From the NCBI GenBank assembly GCA_963720675.1, contig CAVRGH010000010.1, forward strand, positions 1,364,001 through 1,428,000: DNA of 64,000 nt, in the 5' to 3' direction. A program made the translations under genes and the position numbers. Under the pieces are notes generated by a model. The model saw nothing but the letters and a program-made list of their open reading frames with translations, did not search any database and had not been told where the DNA came from. Within the stretch, counting starts at the first letter, position 1. Every line of letters begins with the position of its first letter. Source of the stretch: JALHSW01 sp963720675 (GTDB taxonomy: Bacteria > Actinomycetota > Acidimicrobiia > IMCC26256 > PALSA-555). This document shows, piece by piece, positions 49,461 through 58,227 of this stretch.

Positions 49461-49751
49461 GTGATCAGCGAGCACGCGGTGTCGACAAGCAGTCGTCGAC
49501 ACCTCGACTGCACCATTCGCGCGAGATCGACGATCGCGACGTCGGGCCGGCCGACGTCATCGAAGAGTCACGTCGGTGGGAGCCCGACGGAGGTCAAGCG
49601 AGGACTGCCTGCTCCACGGCGACGTGCGACAGAAGGCGCTCCACGACGTCAGTCGTGGTCGACGATGCAGGCCGCGAAGAAACGGCTGTACTGACCATCT
49701 ACGAACCGGACCGCGACTCGCTGGTACCAGGACTACCGTAGGAGGCGCTGA
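49461..49751 (+). pseudogene. DUF4258-like putative toxin, frame-broken
   Basis: Across frames the pieces read LHHSREIDDRDVGPADVIEE, SHVGGSPTEVKRG, DCLLHGDVRQKALHDV, VVVDDAGREETAVLTIYEPD and DSWYQDYRRRR. These match the DUF4258 layout: an N-terminal helix with HxxRE, a small strand region, and the closing VxTIYEPD. The stop would be TGA at 49749-49751, overlapping the ATG of the next gene (TGATG). DUF4258 proteins are usually encoded before YgiT-type zinc-finger antitoxins and are predicted RNase-like toxins. The start is uncertain. At least three frame changes are needed. Confidence 0.6.
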
Positions 49752-50009
49752 TGCCATGCCAACGCTGCGATGAGGTCGACCGTGAGGATCTCGGTCGCGG
49801 CGGGCGATAGACTCGCCGAGGACGCGACCGGCAAGCTCGCGGTCGTGCTCGGCGTGCCGATGGAGGAATGTCACGCGTGTGGCGACCGCTGGCTGGCGAG
49901 GGACGTCGCTGGCAGCGAGTTCGACGAGCTCGCTCACGACCATGCTCGCCGGCGACCTCGAGGTCGACACCAGGCATTTCGAACCGCGCACGCTGGTACG
50001 TCGCACTGA
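49751..50009 (+). pseudogene. YgiT-type zinc-finger putative antitoxin, frame-broken
   Basis: ATG 49751 opens MPCQRCDE with a CxxC. In another frame it continues STVRISVAAGDRLAEDATGK, LAVVLGVPMEECHACGDRWL (second CxxC after the GVP motif) and DVAGSEFDEL. A third frame gives LTTMLAGDLEVDTRHFEP. This is the pattern of YgiT/MqsA N-terminal zinc domains, here without a visible helix-turn-helix. It overlaps the DUF4258 stop, the standard toxin-antitoxin order for this type. The end is approximate. Two frame changes are needed. Confidence 0.6.
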
Positions 50010-51051
50010 CCGCGCGTCGCGACTCCACCCTGCAGCCTACTCCCAGCCCCGAGCACGAATCAAGAGCTGCAGTCGCGCGCACCGCGAGCAAGACTGTCGA
50101 GTTGACGGACACGTTGCAGCAACGCGTGGGACCGACCGCGCAGTGACGACACGCACGGTGCTGCCTTCTTCGACACGCACGACCGTGAGGACAGGTACGT
50201 CGGAGCCGCTGAACCACATCCTCAGCCAAGACGAGCATGTGCGTCGCGATCATGTCGATGTCACCGAACGCGAGTGCGGTGAGCAATCCGTACACCAGGG
50301 AGCGACGATGAGCAGGCCGAGAACGGCTCGAGACCGATCAGGCGAGCGTTGCGCGATGCGCACCCAAGCAGAGCGACGACAGCCGAACTCCGTCGCCTGC
50401 ACAGACATCGAAGGCACCGCGAGGCAACGTGCCACCTGTCGAAGCGAACAGCGGTCGAAGCGCAGCACGAGGCGATCGCATCGAGCACCGATCGGCGAGA
50501 CCGAACCGTCCGCGTACGAGCGAAGGATGTGCTCGCCGAACAGGCTTGACCGATCACGTCGCCGCCACGCGATCAGAGAACGCACCGACGTTGCGCACGA
50601 CATGATCTGAACACGTAGCTCCGATCAGTTCTCGCCACTTCTGCTCTGGTCCACGATGCGCGCTGCCCGGAGGAGCGAGTCCACCGTCCAGCGAGCTTCG
50701 CGGACGGATCGGGTTCGCCGATGTCATGAGTCCGCCTCGACCGGCCGCGAAGGCGAAGACACGCCAGCACGACGTAGCGCGTCGAGAGCGAGTCCCACGC
50801 AGGAACCTGGAGCGATGCACGCTCACGTAGTCGAGCCCAACGACGCCGCGACGAGAGCTCGCACTCCGCTCGTTCATCGAGTTGCACGTCCCAGTAGCTC
50901 GACGAGTGGGCGTGCCACATTCGTGCCAGATCGCGGGTGGACAACGAGACGCACGTCCATGGACACGCATGGGACTAGTATGAAGCATCTGCTGAGCCAA
51001 CGATTTCGATCCGAACGTGCATGAGGTAAGCGACGGTGCGGATTCACACTG
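50010..51051. other. Right half of the element, no gene recognised
   Basis: About 1 kb between the antitoxin remains and attR. All six frames are open in places but have Arg/Ser/Cys-rich composition without known motifs. Features seen are a 13-bp palindrome CGTTGCAGCAACG at 50113-50125 and GTGCCAC-type repeats at 50428, 50922 and 50933. It may hold decayed genes. Confidence 0.4.
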
Positions 51052-51093
51052 TCCAAGCTGATGACGCGGGTTCGATCCCCGTCACCCGCTCTC
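51052..51093 (+). repeat. attR: 42-bp direct repeat, right copy
   Basis: Identical to 48034-48075. It is the 3' half of tRNA-Gly without the 5' half. The convergent gene at 51082 ends inside it. Confidence 0.9.
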
Positions 51094-51675
51094 GGCGCTT
51101 CGGTCCCCCGGGGCCGTACGCGCGGCGACGGCGCGGCCCGCGTCCCACCCGGGCGCTCGACCGTGGGGCGGTGGGTGGATGGTCGCGAGATCGAGGCCGC
51201 TGCGCGCGAGGGCCCACGCGATGACCGAGTTGGAGTTCCACATCTCCCCGGTGCCGAGCTCGTCACGGCCCCAGACGGGCGTCGGGATCGTCGGCAGGAC
51301 CTCGAGGATGCGACGCGCGCACTCGACGTCGTCGGTCAACCGCACCGGGCTCGCGACGGCGGCATCGGCGTCGGGGATCACGCCGTCGCGCCAGCACCGG
51401 ATCTCGTAGCGGAAGATCCGGAACCGGCCTGCCCACCGGGTCCCGACCGCCCCTCCGGCGACCACGCCTCGTCGGTCGCCATCGGCGTCCGGGACCGGGG
51501 TCTGCTCGATCACGAACCGGCCTTCGGGAAGGTGGACCTCCAACGCCGAGTGGTAGAGGTCACACCGCGGCCTCCGATGCCGCAGTGCGAGCACCGCTTC
51601 GTACACCTTGCCGCTGAGCTGCGCGGCATGCGCACCGGCACCCAGCGGGATCCACGAGAGGTCGACGGCGGCCAC
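51082..51675 (-). CDS. Conserved-looking hypothetical protein flanking attR
   Basis: About 197 residues from GTG 51675 (MAAVDLSWIPLGAGAHAAQ); ATG 51723 is also possible but would overlap the MFS gene by 32 bp. Notable segments are CDLYHSALEVHLPEGRFVIE, RFRIFRYEIRCWRDGVIPD and MWNSNSVIAWALARSGLD, followed by PPHGRAPGWDAG. There is no signal peptide or membrane helix. The His in YHSALEV and Asn/Ser in WNSNSV recall NlpC/P60- or LRAT-like folds, but I cannot assign it. Its last codons and TGA stop lie inside attR, that is, in the tRNA-Gly 3' end. Confidence 0.7.
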   Translation of the reverse strand: MAAVDLSWIPLGAGAHAAQLSGKVYEAVLALRHRRPRCDLYHSALEVHLPEGRFVIEQTPVPDADGDRRGVVAGGAVGTRWAGRFRIFRYEIRCWRDGVIPDADAAVASPVRLTDDVECARRILEVLPTIPTPVWGRDELGTGEMWNSNSVIAWALARSGLDLATIHPPPHGRAPGWDAGRAVAARTAPGDRSAESG

Positions 51676-51691
51676 GTCGTCCCAGCCTGCC

Positions 51692-53182
51692 CTACGCGGC
51701 AGCGGGCGACGCGGCGTCGGCATCGAGCAGCGCCTCGCAGCACGGATCGACGACCACCCCGCGCGGCACGTCGATCACCATCGCGCCACGGCGGATCGTG
51801 AAGAACGCGAGGACACCGCCGACGACCGCGAGCCCGGCGCAGATCAACATTGCGCGGGGGAAGCCGTCGACCAGGTCGAGCGCGTCGCCGGAGGTCGCGA
51901 GCCCGGCAGCTGCCGGGAGCACCGCTACCGCGAGCAGGCCGGCGATGCGCGCGACCGCGTTGTTCACTGCCGACGCGATGCCGGCATGGTCGTCGTCGAC
52001 CGCGCCGAGCACGGTGGCGGTGAGCGGCGCGACCGTCGAGGCGAGCCCGGCGCCGAGGACGATCGCGGCGGGGAACACCGACTCCCAGTAGCTGGTGCCG
52101 GGATCGACCCGAGCGAGCAGCGCCATGCCGGCCGCGACGCCGAAGGACCCGAACGTCATCGGGAGACGTGGTCCGACTCGTTGCGCGAACGCCCCCATCC
52201 GGGCCGAGAAGAGCAGCATGATCACGGTCACCGGCAGCAGGGCGGCGCCGGCCTCGAGCGCGTCGTAGCCGAGGTCGGTCTGCAGGTGCACGACGAGCAG
52301 AAACGTCGCGCCGCCCATCGCGCTGTACACGGCGAACGTCACCGCGTTGGCGCCACTGAACTGCCTCGACCGGAACACGCTGAGCGGCACCATGGGCGAC
52401 TCGGCTCGGGCCTCGATCACCACCCACGAGAACAAGAGCGCGACGCCGAGGACCGCTGCGACCAACGGGCCCGTCGACCAGTCCGAGGGCGGTCCCTCGA
52501 TCAGGCCGTACACCACGCCGGCGAGGCCGAGCGCGAGCACGAGACCGCCGGCGACGTCGATGCGACCGTGCGCCGTCGCGTCGCGCGTCTCCGGGATGTG
52601 GCGACGTGAGATCCACAGCGTCACCAGGACGACCGGCAGGTTGATGAGGAACACGGCCCGCCAGGACACTGCGTCGATGAGCCAGCCGCCGACGAACGGT
52701 CCGACCGCCATCGCGATCCCGGCGAGCCCGGACCACCAGCCGATCGCGCGGCCACGATCCTCGTGCGCGAACGACGCCGACACGATCGCGAGGCTCCCCG
52801 GCACGAGCAGCGCGCCGGCGACTCCCTGCACCGCGCGTGCCGCGATGAGCAGGTCGACGCTCGGCGCGACGCCACAGAGCAGGGACGCACTCGCGAACCC
52901 GACGAGTCCGATCTCGAAGATCCGACGCCGCCCGAAGCGGTCGCCGAGCGAACCGCCGATGACGATGAGGGCGCCGAGGGTGAGGAGATAGCCCGTGAGC
53001 ACCCACTGCAGGTCGGCGAGACCGGCGCCGAAGTCCTTCGCGATCGCGGGCAGCGCGGCGTTGACGACCGTGCTGTCGAGGAACGCGACGCCAGAGCCGA
53101 GGACTGCGGCCGCGAGCACCCACCTGCCCGCAGTGGTCGACGTTCGGAGCCCGGCGGCTGCCGGTGGGGCGGGCTCGTTCAT
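51692..53182 (-). CDS. MFS transporter, DHA2 drug-exporter type
   Basis: A 496-residue protein with 14 predicted helices. Family motifs are FLDSTVVNAALPAIAKDFG (helix 1), GGSLGDRFGRRRIFEIG (motif A), and a motif C-like GLAGIAMAVGPFVGGWLIDA. DHA2 proteins export drugs and other small molecules with protons. ATG 53182 overlaps the zinc-finger gene stop (ATGA at 53179-53182), so the two are coupled. The C-terminus ends with a short hydrophilic tail containing CC. Confidence 0.92.
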   Translation of the reverse strand: MNEPAPPAAAGLRTSTTAGRWVLAAAVLGSGVAFLDSTVVNAALPAIAKDFGAGLADLQWVLTGYLLTLGALIVIGGSLGDRFGRRRIFEIGLVGFASASLLCGVAPSVDLLIAARAVQGVAGALLVPGSLAIVSASFAHEDRGRAIGWWSGLAGIAMAVGPFVGGWLIDAVSWRAVFLINLPVVLVTLWISRRHIPETRDATAHGRIDVAGGLVLALGLAGVVYGLIEGPPSDWSTGPLVAAVLGVALLFSWVVIEARAESPMVPLSVFRSRQFSGANAVTFAVYSAMGGATFLLVVHLQTDLGYDALEAGAALLPVTVIMLLFSARMGAFAQRVGPRLPMTFGSFGVAAGMALLARVDPGTSYWESVFPAAIVLGAGLASTVAPLTATVLGAVDDDHAGIASAVNNAVARIAGLLAVAVLPAAAGLATSGDALDLVDGFPRAMLICAGLAVVGGVLAFFTIRRGAMVIDVPRGVVVDPCCEALLDADAASPAAA

Positions 53183-53472
53183 GGGTGCGACGGGCTCGGC
53201 GCGTTCCCGGGCACTTCGAAGAACACCTCGTCGGCGAAGCACCAGTACCAGTCCTCGCCGGGCTCGAAGGACTGGACGAGTGGGTGCGCGATCTCGTGGA
53301 AGTGCGCGGTCGCGTGCTTGTTCGGCGACTGGTCACAGCAGCCGACGTGGCCGCAGGTGAGACAACGGCGCAGGTGCACCCAACGAGCGCCGATCGCGAG
53401 GCACTCGACGCATCCCTCGGCCACGGGTGCGGCGTCGACCTCGACGAGGTCGAGGTGCGTGCAGTCGGCCAC
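53179..53472 (-). CDS. UBP-type zinc-finger protein
   Basis: A 97-residue protein with a ubiquitin-protease-type zinc finger: CTHLDLVEV, GCVECLAIGARWVHLRRCL, TCGHVGCCDQSPNKHATAHF and the closing DWYWCFADEVFFEVPG. GTG 53472 has AAGGAGG four bases upstream. Bacterial members of this family often sit beside transporters or redox proteins; function is unknown. It is coupled to the MFS gene. Confidence 0.88.
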   Translation of the reverse strand: MADCTHLDLVEVDAAPVAEGCVECLAIGARWVHLRRCLTCGHVGCCDQSPNKHATAHFHEIAHPLVQSFEPGEDWYWCFADEVFFEVPGNAPSPSHP

Positions 53473-53549
53473 CGGTCCTCCTTCCTCGCTCCTGGCGTCG
53501 ATCGTTCCGGCTCTTGTGTCGCGGTCGACCCGCGCTCGGTAGTTCGGCC

Positions 53550-53873
53550 TCAGCCCGGGAGCTGCCGGAAGCGCTCGTCGAGCATCACGAGGCGGTCGGT
53601 GACCTCGGGGTCGGCGCCGGGGCCGAACGCCGACACGAGCGACCCGCCCATGGCGCAGCGCGGACAACGGATCGCGTACACGACCGCCTCCTCGTCGGGA
53701 TCGCTCGGACCTTCGAAGCGGTACACCTGGACGACCTCGGCGGCGGCGACGTCGTGCAGGTTCCCGCAGGCGCCGCACTCCAGCCCCTCGCCGCGGATCA
53801 GGAACGAGGCACCGAATCCCTCCGCTTCGAGGAGGTGCACCGCATCGAGCACGGTGGCGGGGGCGTCGGCCAT
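53550..53873 (-). CDS. Small zinc-ribbon-like hypothetical protein
   Basis: A 107-residue protein with two CxxC pairs (LECGACGNLHD and AIRCPRCAMGG), consistent with a zinc ribbon, and helical ends. ATG 53873 gives MADAPATVLDAVHLLEAEG. No other family is recognised. It is on the same strand as the UBP zinc-finger gene, 77 bp upstream of it, and divergent from the SDR gene. Confidence 0.65.
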   Translation of the reverse strand: MADAPATVLDAVHLLEAEGFGASFLIRGEGLECGACGNLHDVAAAEVVQVYRFEGPSDPDEEAVVYAIRCPRCAMGGSLVSAFGPGADPEVTDRLVMLDERFRQLPG

Positions 53874-53937
53874 CGGGCCATCGTCGCGCGCCGCCGGGCG
53901 CCGCGTGACCCGGGCACGCCCCGATAGCGTCGCCGAC

Positions 53938-54742
53938 ATGCTGATGGACCGCTTTCGTCTCGATGACCGTGTCGCAGTGATCACCGGAGCCGGCCGCGGC
54001 ATCGGCGCCGGGTGTGCGCTCGCGTACGCCGAGGCCGGGGCCGACGTCGCCATCACGGCCAGGACCGAGGAGCAGCTCGAAGTCGTCGCCGAGCAGGTGC
54101 GCGCCCTCGGGCGGCGCGCCCTCGTGTTCCCCGCCGACGTGAACGACCTCGACGCGATCGATCGATTCGTCGACGCCGCGATGTCGGAGTTCGGGCGACT
54201 CGACATCGTCGTGAACAACGCGGGTGGCTCGATGCCGACTGCACTGCTCGACACCTCGGTGAAGATGTTCGAGCAGGCGTTCCACTTCAACGTCACCACC
54301 GCGTTCGCCCTGAGCAAGGCCGCGATCCCGCGGATGCTCGAGACCCCAACCCCCGAGTCCGGTGGCGGCTCGATCGTCAACATCTCGTCGGTGATGGGCC
54401 GCGTCGCGCGAACGCGGGTTCGTCGCGTACGGCACCGCCAAGGCCGCCCTGGCCCACATGACCCGGCTGATGGCCGCCGACTGCGCGCCGCGCATCCGGG
54501 TGAACGCGATCGGCGTCGGTTCGGTCGCGACCTCTGCACTCGAGATGGTCCTGACCAACGACGACCTCCGCAACGAGATGGTCGACGGCACTCCCCTCGC
54601 CCGGCTCGGCGAGGTCGAGGACATCGCGATCGGCGCGCTCTACCTGGCGTCGGACGCATCGAGCTACGTCACCGGCAAGGTGCTCGAGATCGACGGCGGA
54701 CTCGAGGGCGCGAACCTCGACCTGCGCCTGCCCGATCTCTAG
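53938..54742 (+). CDS. Short-chain dehydrogenase/reductase, one-base insertion near 54418
   Basis: A classical SDR of about 267 residues: cofactor motif VITGAGRGIGAGCALAYAEA, NNAGG, catalytic Ser in VNISSVMGRVA, and after removing one base near 54418 the YGTAKAALAHM catalytic Tyr/Lys, then IRVNAIGVGSVATSALE and the end VTGKVLEIDGGLE. The TGAGRGIG form with an Arg suggests NADP(H), though this is weak. The substrate is unknown. It is a single gene. Confidence 0.88.
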
Positions 54743-54836
54743 ACCGGTCGACCGCGCTGAGGTCTCGAACGGCCGCGCGGCACTGTGGAGTTGTCAAGGT
54801 GCCGGCGGGGAAGTCGGATCGTGTCGTGCGCGTGGG

Positions 54837-55959
54837 TCAGGCCGCCGGCCCGGCACGCGCCTCGTCGGTGCCGTCGCGTGGTTCGTCGATGCGACGCCAC
54901 ACCAACCCGTCGAGCTGTTCGGGATCGCCTTCGAGTATGTAGGGCCCGTGGGGCACGGCCCGCCGGTGGTGGACCTTGCAGATCAGCGCCAGGTTGCGCT
55001 TCTCGGTGGGTCCGCCCCGGCTCCGCGGCACCAGGTGGTGCGCGTCGAGCCCGAAGTTCCGCTCGCACCCGGGGACCCGGCACACCGGGTCCCGCGCGAC
55101 GAGGTGGTCTCGCAGTGCGGCGGAGATCGCGTCGCCTTTCACCGGCGCGAGCAGGTCTGCGTCGTGCACCTCACGCACGAGCGCCCCGTCAGCGATCACC
55201 TGCTGCACCGCCTCGACCGAGATCGGGATCCCGTTGACCTCGGGCCGCGCGTCGGACCCGACGTGGATCACCACCCGCGGCGTCCAGCGCTTCGCCGGCT
55301 TCCCGGCCGCGAGCGCCGCGCCACCTTCGCGCCACGCCCGGCACAGCTCGACCATCGCGTCGGCGCCGCGACGGGCTCGCGACTCCCACGGTTGGCCCTC
55401 GGCCGGTTTCATCCCGTTCACCATGTGCTCGAGGACCGCTTCCACGAAGGCGCCGTTCACGTCGGGGATCTGCCCGTTCAGACGCAGCCACTCCCCCTGG
55501 CGCCACCACCGCAGCCCGCGGGCATCCTGGCGGGCCTGCATCTCCGCCGCCGAGACCACCGCGCTGGCGGCGCGCCAGACGAGCGAGGTCGCTCGGCGCC
55601 GCATGCCGGCCGCGCTCGGCCCACTCCGCGTCGGTCTCGGGCGTCGCGAGCTGCACGATCTGCTCGAGCTGATCGAAGGAGAGCGCGCCCGCCTCGGCCG
55701 CCGCCGCGACGCACGGCAGCGACTCCAGGCTCCGCGCGATCTCGACCTCGGCCTTCGCGGTCGAGGGCCGGACCTGGTCGCGGCCCTGCACCCACTCCGC
55801 CGCGTCCTGCCCGCCGGTGGCGCCGCGCTCGTCGAGCACCCGGTCGAGTGCGACGCGACGCAGCCGCCACCGGCGCTCCTCCACCTGCGCGTGATCGCGC
55901 TCGGTGCGGAGGCGCTCCGTCGGCCAGGTCCGCAGCTCGTCCAACTCGGTGCTGAACAT
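54837..55959 (-). CDS. DUF222/HNH endonuclease domain protein (13E12 type), frame broken near 55567
   Basis: About 374 residues. The N-terminal DUF222 part is MFSTELDELRTWPTERLRTE through SDLARLARRQR. After removing one base near 55567 it continues VVSAAEMQARQDARGLRWWR. The C-terminal HNH domain is CRVPGCERNFGLDAHHLVPR, then NLALICKVHHR, with the paired Cys and His of the beta-beta-alpha metal site. Such proteins are repeated in actinobacterial genomes and are thought to be selfish or DNA-repair related. It ends in Asp/Arg-rich residues. Confidence 0.87.
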
Positions 55960-56122
55960 GGCCCCACGATGACAGGGGGGTATGACAGCTACCCCCCGTA
56001 CTGCGTCGCGCCGCGACGAATCTCTCGAAATTCTTTCTCGTCGCCTGCGCGTCACGCCTGCGACGCGCAGTTGTCCTTCGGCGCGTCCCGGACCGACGGA
56101 TACGATCTTCGGGCACCACCGA

Positions 56123-56197
56123 GCGCCCGTAGCTCAGCCTGGACAGAGCACCGGACTTCTATTCCGTTGGTCGGGGGTTCGAATCCTCCCGGGCGCG
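56123..56197 (+). tRNA. tRNA-Arg(TCT)
   Basis: Acceptor GCGCCCG with CGGGCGC, D stem GCTC/GAGC, anticodon loop CTTCTAT (anticodon TCT), and T arm GGGGTTCGAATCC. The outermost anticodon-stem pair is C-U. CCA not encoded. TACGAT at 56101-56106 may be the -10 box. Confidence 0.94.
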
Positions 56198-56255
56198 CCG
56201 ACTGGACGACCGACCCCACCACGTTGACTTCGGTCCGCCCCGTCACGATCAGTGC

Positions 56256-56830
56256 TCAACCCAACGAGCACCGACGCAGGGCCGCTCGGGCCACGTCGAC
56301 GTGAAGGCGCGCGTGGCTCGAGTACTCGATCGCCTCGTCGAACGATGCCGACTGCGCCAACGTCGCCCAGCCCACGACGCGCATCGGATGCGAGTCGAGC
56401 GACGGGAACGTGTTGTTCTCGGGACTCCACTGGTCGATGGCGCGCTCGAGCTCCGCCCACCACGCGTGCGGGTCGTCCCAGTCGCCGCCGAGGACATCCC
56501 CGTGTACGCAGGTCGCATCGCCGAACATCTCGAGCACGAGGCCCATCGGCGTTCCATCGGGACCGGCAGCAGTCCCTGCACGTCGCCGGTCGCGTCGTCA
56601 CCGCCCTCTGCCCCGAAGCCGCCCGGGCCGACGATCAGGTCGGCCGCCCTGTGGGCGTGCACGCGTGCGGCCCCGAGCGTGGACGCACCGGCCCACCTGT
56701 CCACTTCATCGGCGACGCGCTCCATGTTCTCGCGAGCAGTCGCGGGGCCCGCGCTCCGGTCAAACCCGTCGCCACAGCCGATTGCGGTCAGCATCAAAGC
56801 GACCAGCAGCAACGCCGCGAAGCTCCGCAC
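56256..56830 (-). CDS. Hypothetical lipoprotein, frame broken near 56563
   Basis: GTG 56830 gives a compact lipoprotein signal MRSFAALLLVALMLTAIGC with the lipidated Cys at 19; ATG 56890 would add 20 residues. The mature part has RENMERVADEVDRWAGASTL, VHAHRAADLIVGPGGFGAEG, and after one added base near 56563 GTPMGLVLEMFGDATCVHGD, then WDDPHAWWAELERAIDQWSP. About 191 residues. Family unknown. It lies between tRNA-Arg and tRNA-His, convergent with tRNA-Arg. Confidence 0.65.
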
Positions 56831-56960
56831 GTCGCGAGTCTCGCAGCCGCCGGCCGCGCTGGTCGCGGCGGTGAAGGGCGCGGTGCTCACGTTCCATTGT
56901 GCTGCAACGCCCGAGTATCCTGAAACGCCCGGACGGACGTAGGCCCGGCCGGCAGCTCAT

Positions 56961-57038
56961 GGTGGCCGTAGCTCAGCTGGCGAGAGCGCCGGGTTGTGAT
57001 CCCGGAGGTCGGGGGTTCGAAACCCCTCGGTCACCCCA
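56961..57038 (+). tRNA. tRNA-His(GTG)
   Basis: G(-1) at 56961 opposite discriminator C, acceptor GTGGCCG with CGGTCAC, anticodon stem CCGGG/CCCGG with loop TTGTGAT (anticodon GTG), and T arm GGGGTTCGAAACCCC. CCA appears encoded (57036-57038). TATCCT at 56916-56921 is a possible -10. Confidence 0.96.
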
Positions 57039-57042
57039 CACG

Positions 57043-57076
57043 CACGCGCCCTCCCTCTCCGAGGCGGGGGCGCGTG
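57043..57076. terminator. Strong hairpin after tRNA-His
   Basis: A 9-bp perfect stem CACGCGCCC (57043-57051) with GGGCGCGTG (57068-57076), loop 16 nt. It lies 4 bp after tRNA-His and 21 bp beyond the stop of the convergent epimerase gene, so it can serve both. Confidence 0.65.
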
Positions 57077-57097
57077 TCGCGTCCGGCGTCGAGCCGC

Positions 57098-58011
57098 TCA
57101 GGCCGGGCGGTCGAGGATCGCCCGGAGCGCGACCTCGAGCGTCGGGTGCGCGAACGCGAAGCCGCTCGCCTCGAGCTGCTTCGGCAGGACCCGCTGGCCC
57201 TCGAGCAGCAGGTGCTGGACGAGCTCGGCGCCGTAGATCGCCTTGAGCGGGAGCGTCGGTGTGGGGAGCAGCGACGGCCGGTGCAGCACCTTCGCCGAGG
57301 GTCGCGGTGAGCTCACCGTTCGTGACCGGGTTCGGTGCGGTGAGGTTCGCAGGGCCTCGCAACCCTTCGGTGCGCGATCGCGTGGAGGATCGCGGCGACC
57401 TCGTCGTCGAGCGAGATCCACGACATCCACTGCTTGCCGGAGCCGGTGCGCCCACCGACGCCGAGCTTGAACGGGATGAGGAGCCGCTGCAGCACACCAC
57501 CGTGCCGGCCGAGGACGATGCCGGTGCGGATCGGAACGACCCGGATGCCCGCGTCGCCCGCAGGTTGCGCGGCGGCTTCCCACTGCACCGCGACCTGCGC
57601 CGCGAAGTCGTCGCCCGGCGGGCTCTCCTCGGTGAGCACCTCGTCGCCACGGTTGCCGTAGTACCCGACCGCTGAGCCGGTCACGAGCACCGCCGGCGGT
57701 CTGGTGAGCCCGGCGAGCGTCCGTGCGAGCAGCTCCGTGGGGACGGTCCGGCTCTCGAGGATCAGTCGCTTGCGATCGTCGTCCCACCGCTTGTCGCCGA
57801 TGCCGGCCCCGGCCAGGTGGACCACGGCACCGATGCCCTCGAGCGACGCGGCGTCGAGCTGCCCGGCGGCGGGATCCCAGGCGATCGCGTCGACGCCCTT
57901 CGGGATCGCCGACGCCCGCAGCGCCCGGATCGGCCGGTGCCCGGCATCGACCAGCGCGGGGAGCAACGCGGAGCCGATGAACCCGCTCGACCCGGTGACG
58001 AGGACGTCCAT
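57098..58011 (-). CDS. TIGR01777-type NAD-dependent epimerase (YfcH-like), two frame breaks
   Basis: About 304 residues of extended-SDR type: MDVLVTGSSGFIGSALLPAL (nucleotide motif), VVHLAGAGIGDKRW, RTVPTELLARTLAG, VTGSAVGYYGNRGDEVLTEE with the YYG motif, and RTGIVLGRHGGVLQRLLIPF. Extra bases near 57370 and 57297 separate the C-terminal pieces GLRGPANLTAPNPVTNGELT and HRPSLLPTPTLPLKAIYGAE, then VLPKQLEASGFAFAHPTLEV, the diagnostic end of this family. Reaction unknown; relatives are linked to cell division (SulA-like name) without firm proof. Confidence 0.87.
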
Positions 58012-58090
58012 GCGCCTCAACCTACGCCCGCGCGCAATCGCGCTTCCCACCCGGGATCGCGCGCGCCGGTTGGTACCATGCGGACCTTGA

Positions 58091-58167
58091 GCGCCCCTAG
58101 CTCAATTGGTTAGAGCAAGTGACTCTTAATCACTAGGTTCGGGGTTCGAGTCCCCGGGGGCGTACCA
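58091..58167 (+). tRNA. tRNA-Lys(CTT)
   Basis: Acceptor GCGCCCC with GGGGCGT, D stem GCTC/GAGC, anticodon stem AGTGA/TCACT with loop CTCTTAA (anticodon CTT), and T arm CGGGGTTCGAGTCCCCG. CCA encoded at 58165-58167. TACCAT at 58075-58080 may be the -10. Confidence 0.97.
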
Positions 58168-58213
58168 ACAGCTCGATCAGTCAGAGGACGCGCGAGCGTG
58201 CTCCGTTCCTCTC

Positions 58214-58219
58214 TACACT
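58214..58219 (+). promoter_or_regulatory. -10-like box for the SDR gene
   Basis: TACACT lies 9 bp before the GTG start at 58228, the spacing of leaderless or near-leaderless actinobacterial transcripts. No clear -35. Confidence 0.4.
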
Positions 58220-58227
58220 CGGGCGCC

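Larger units (their letters stand above)
48034..51093. mobile_element. 3.0-kb integrated element in tRNA-Gly
   Basis: A perfect 42-bp direct repeat bounds the element: 48034-48075 in the intact tRNA-Gly and 51052-51093 as a tRNA fragment. A tyrosine integrase begins 110 bp inside the left end, the normal position. The inside holds the integrase remains, a DUF4258/YgiT-type pair, and about 1 kb without recognisable genes. Base composition inside looks less GC-rich than the flanks. Unit length between repeat copies is 3,018 bp. Confidence 0.85.
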
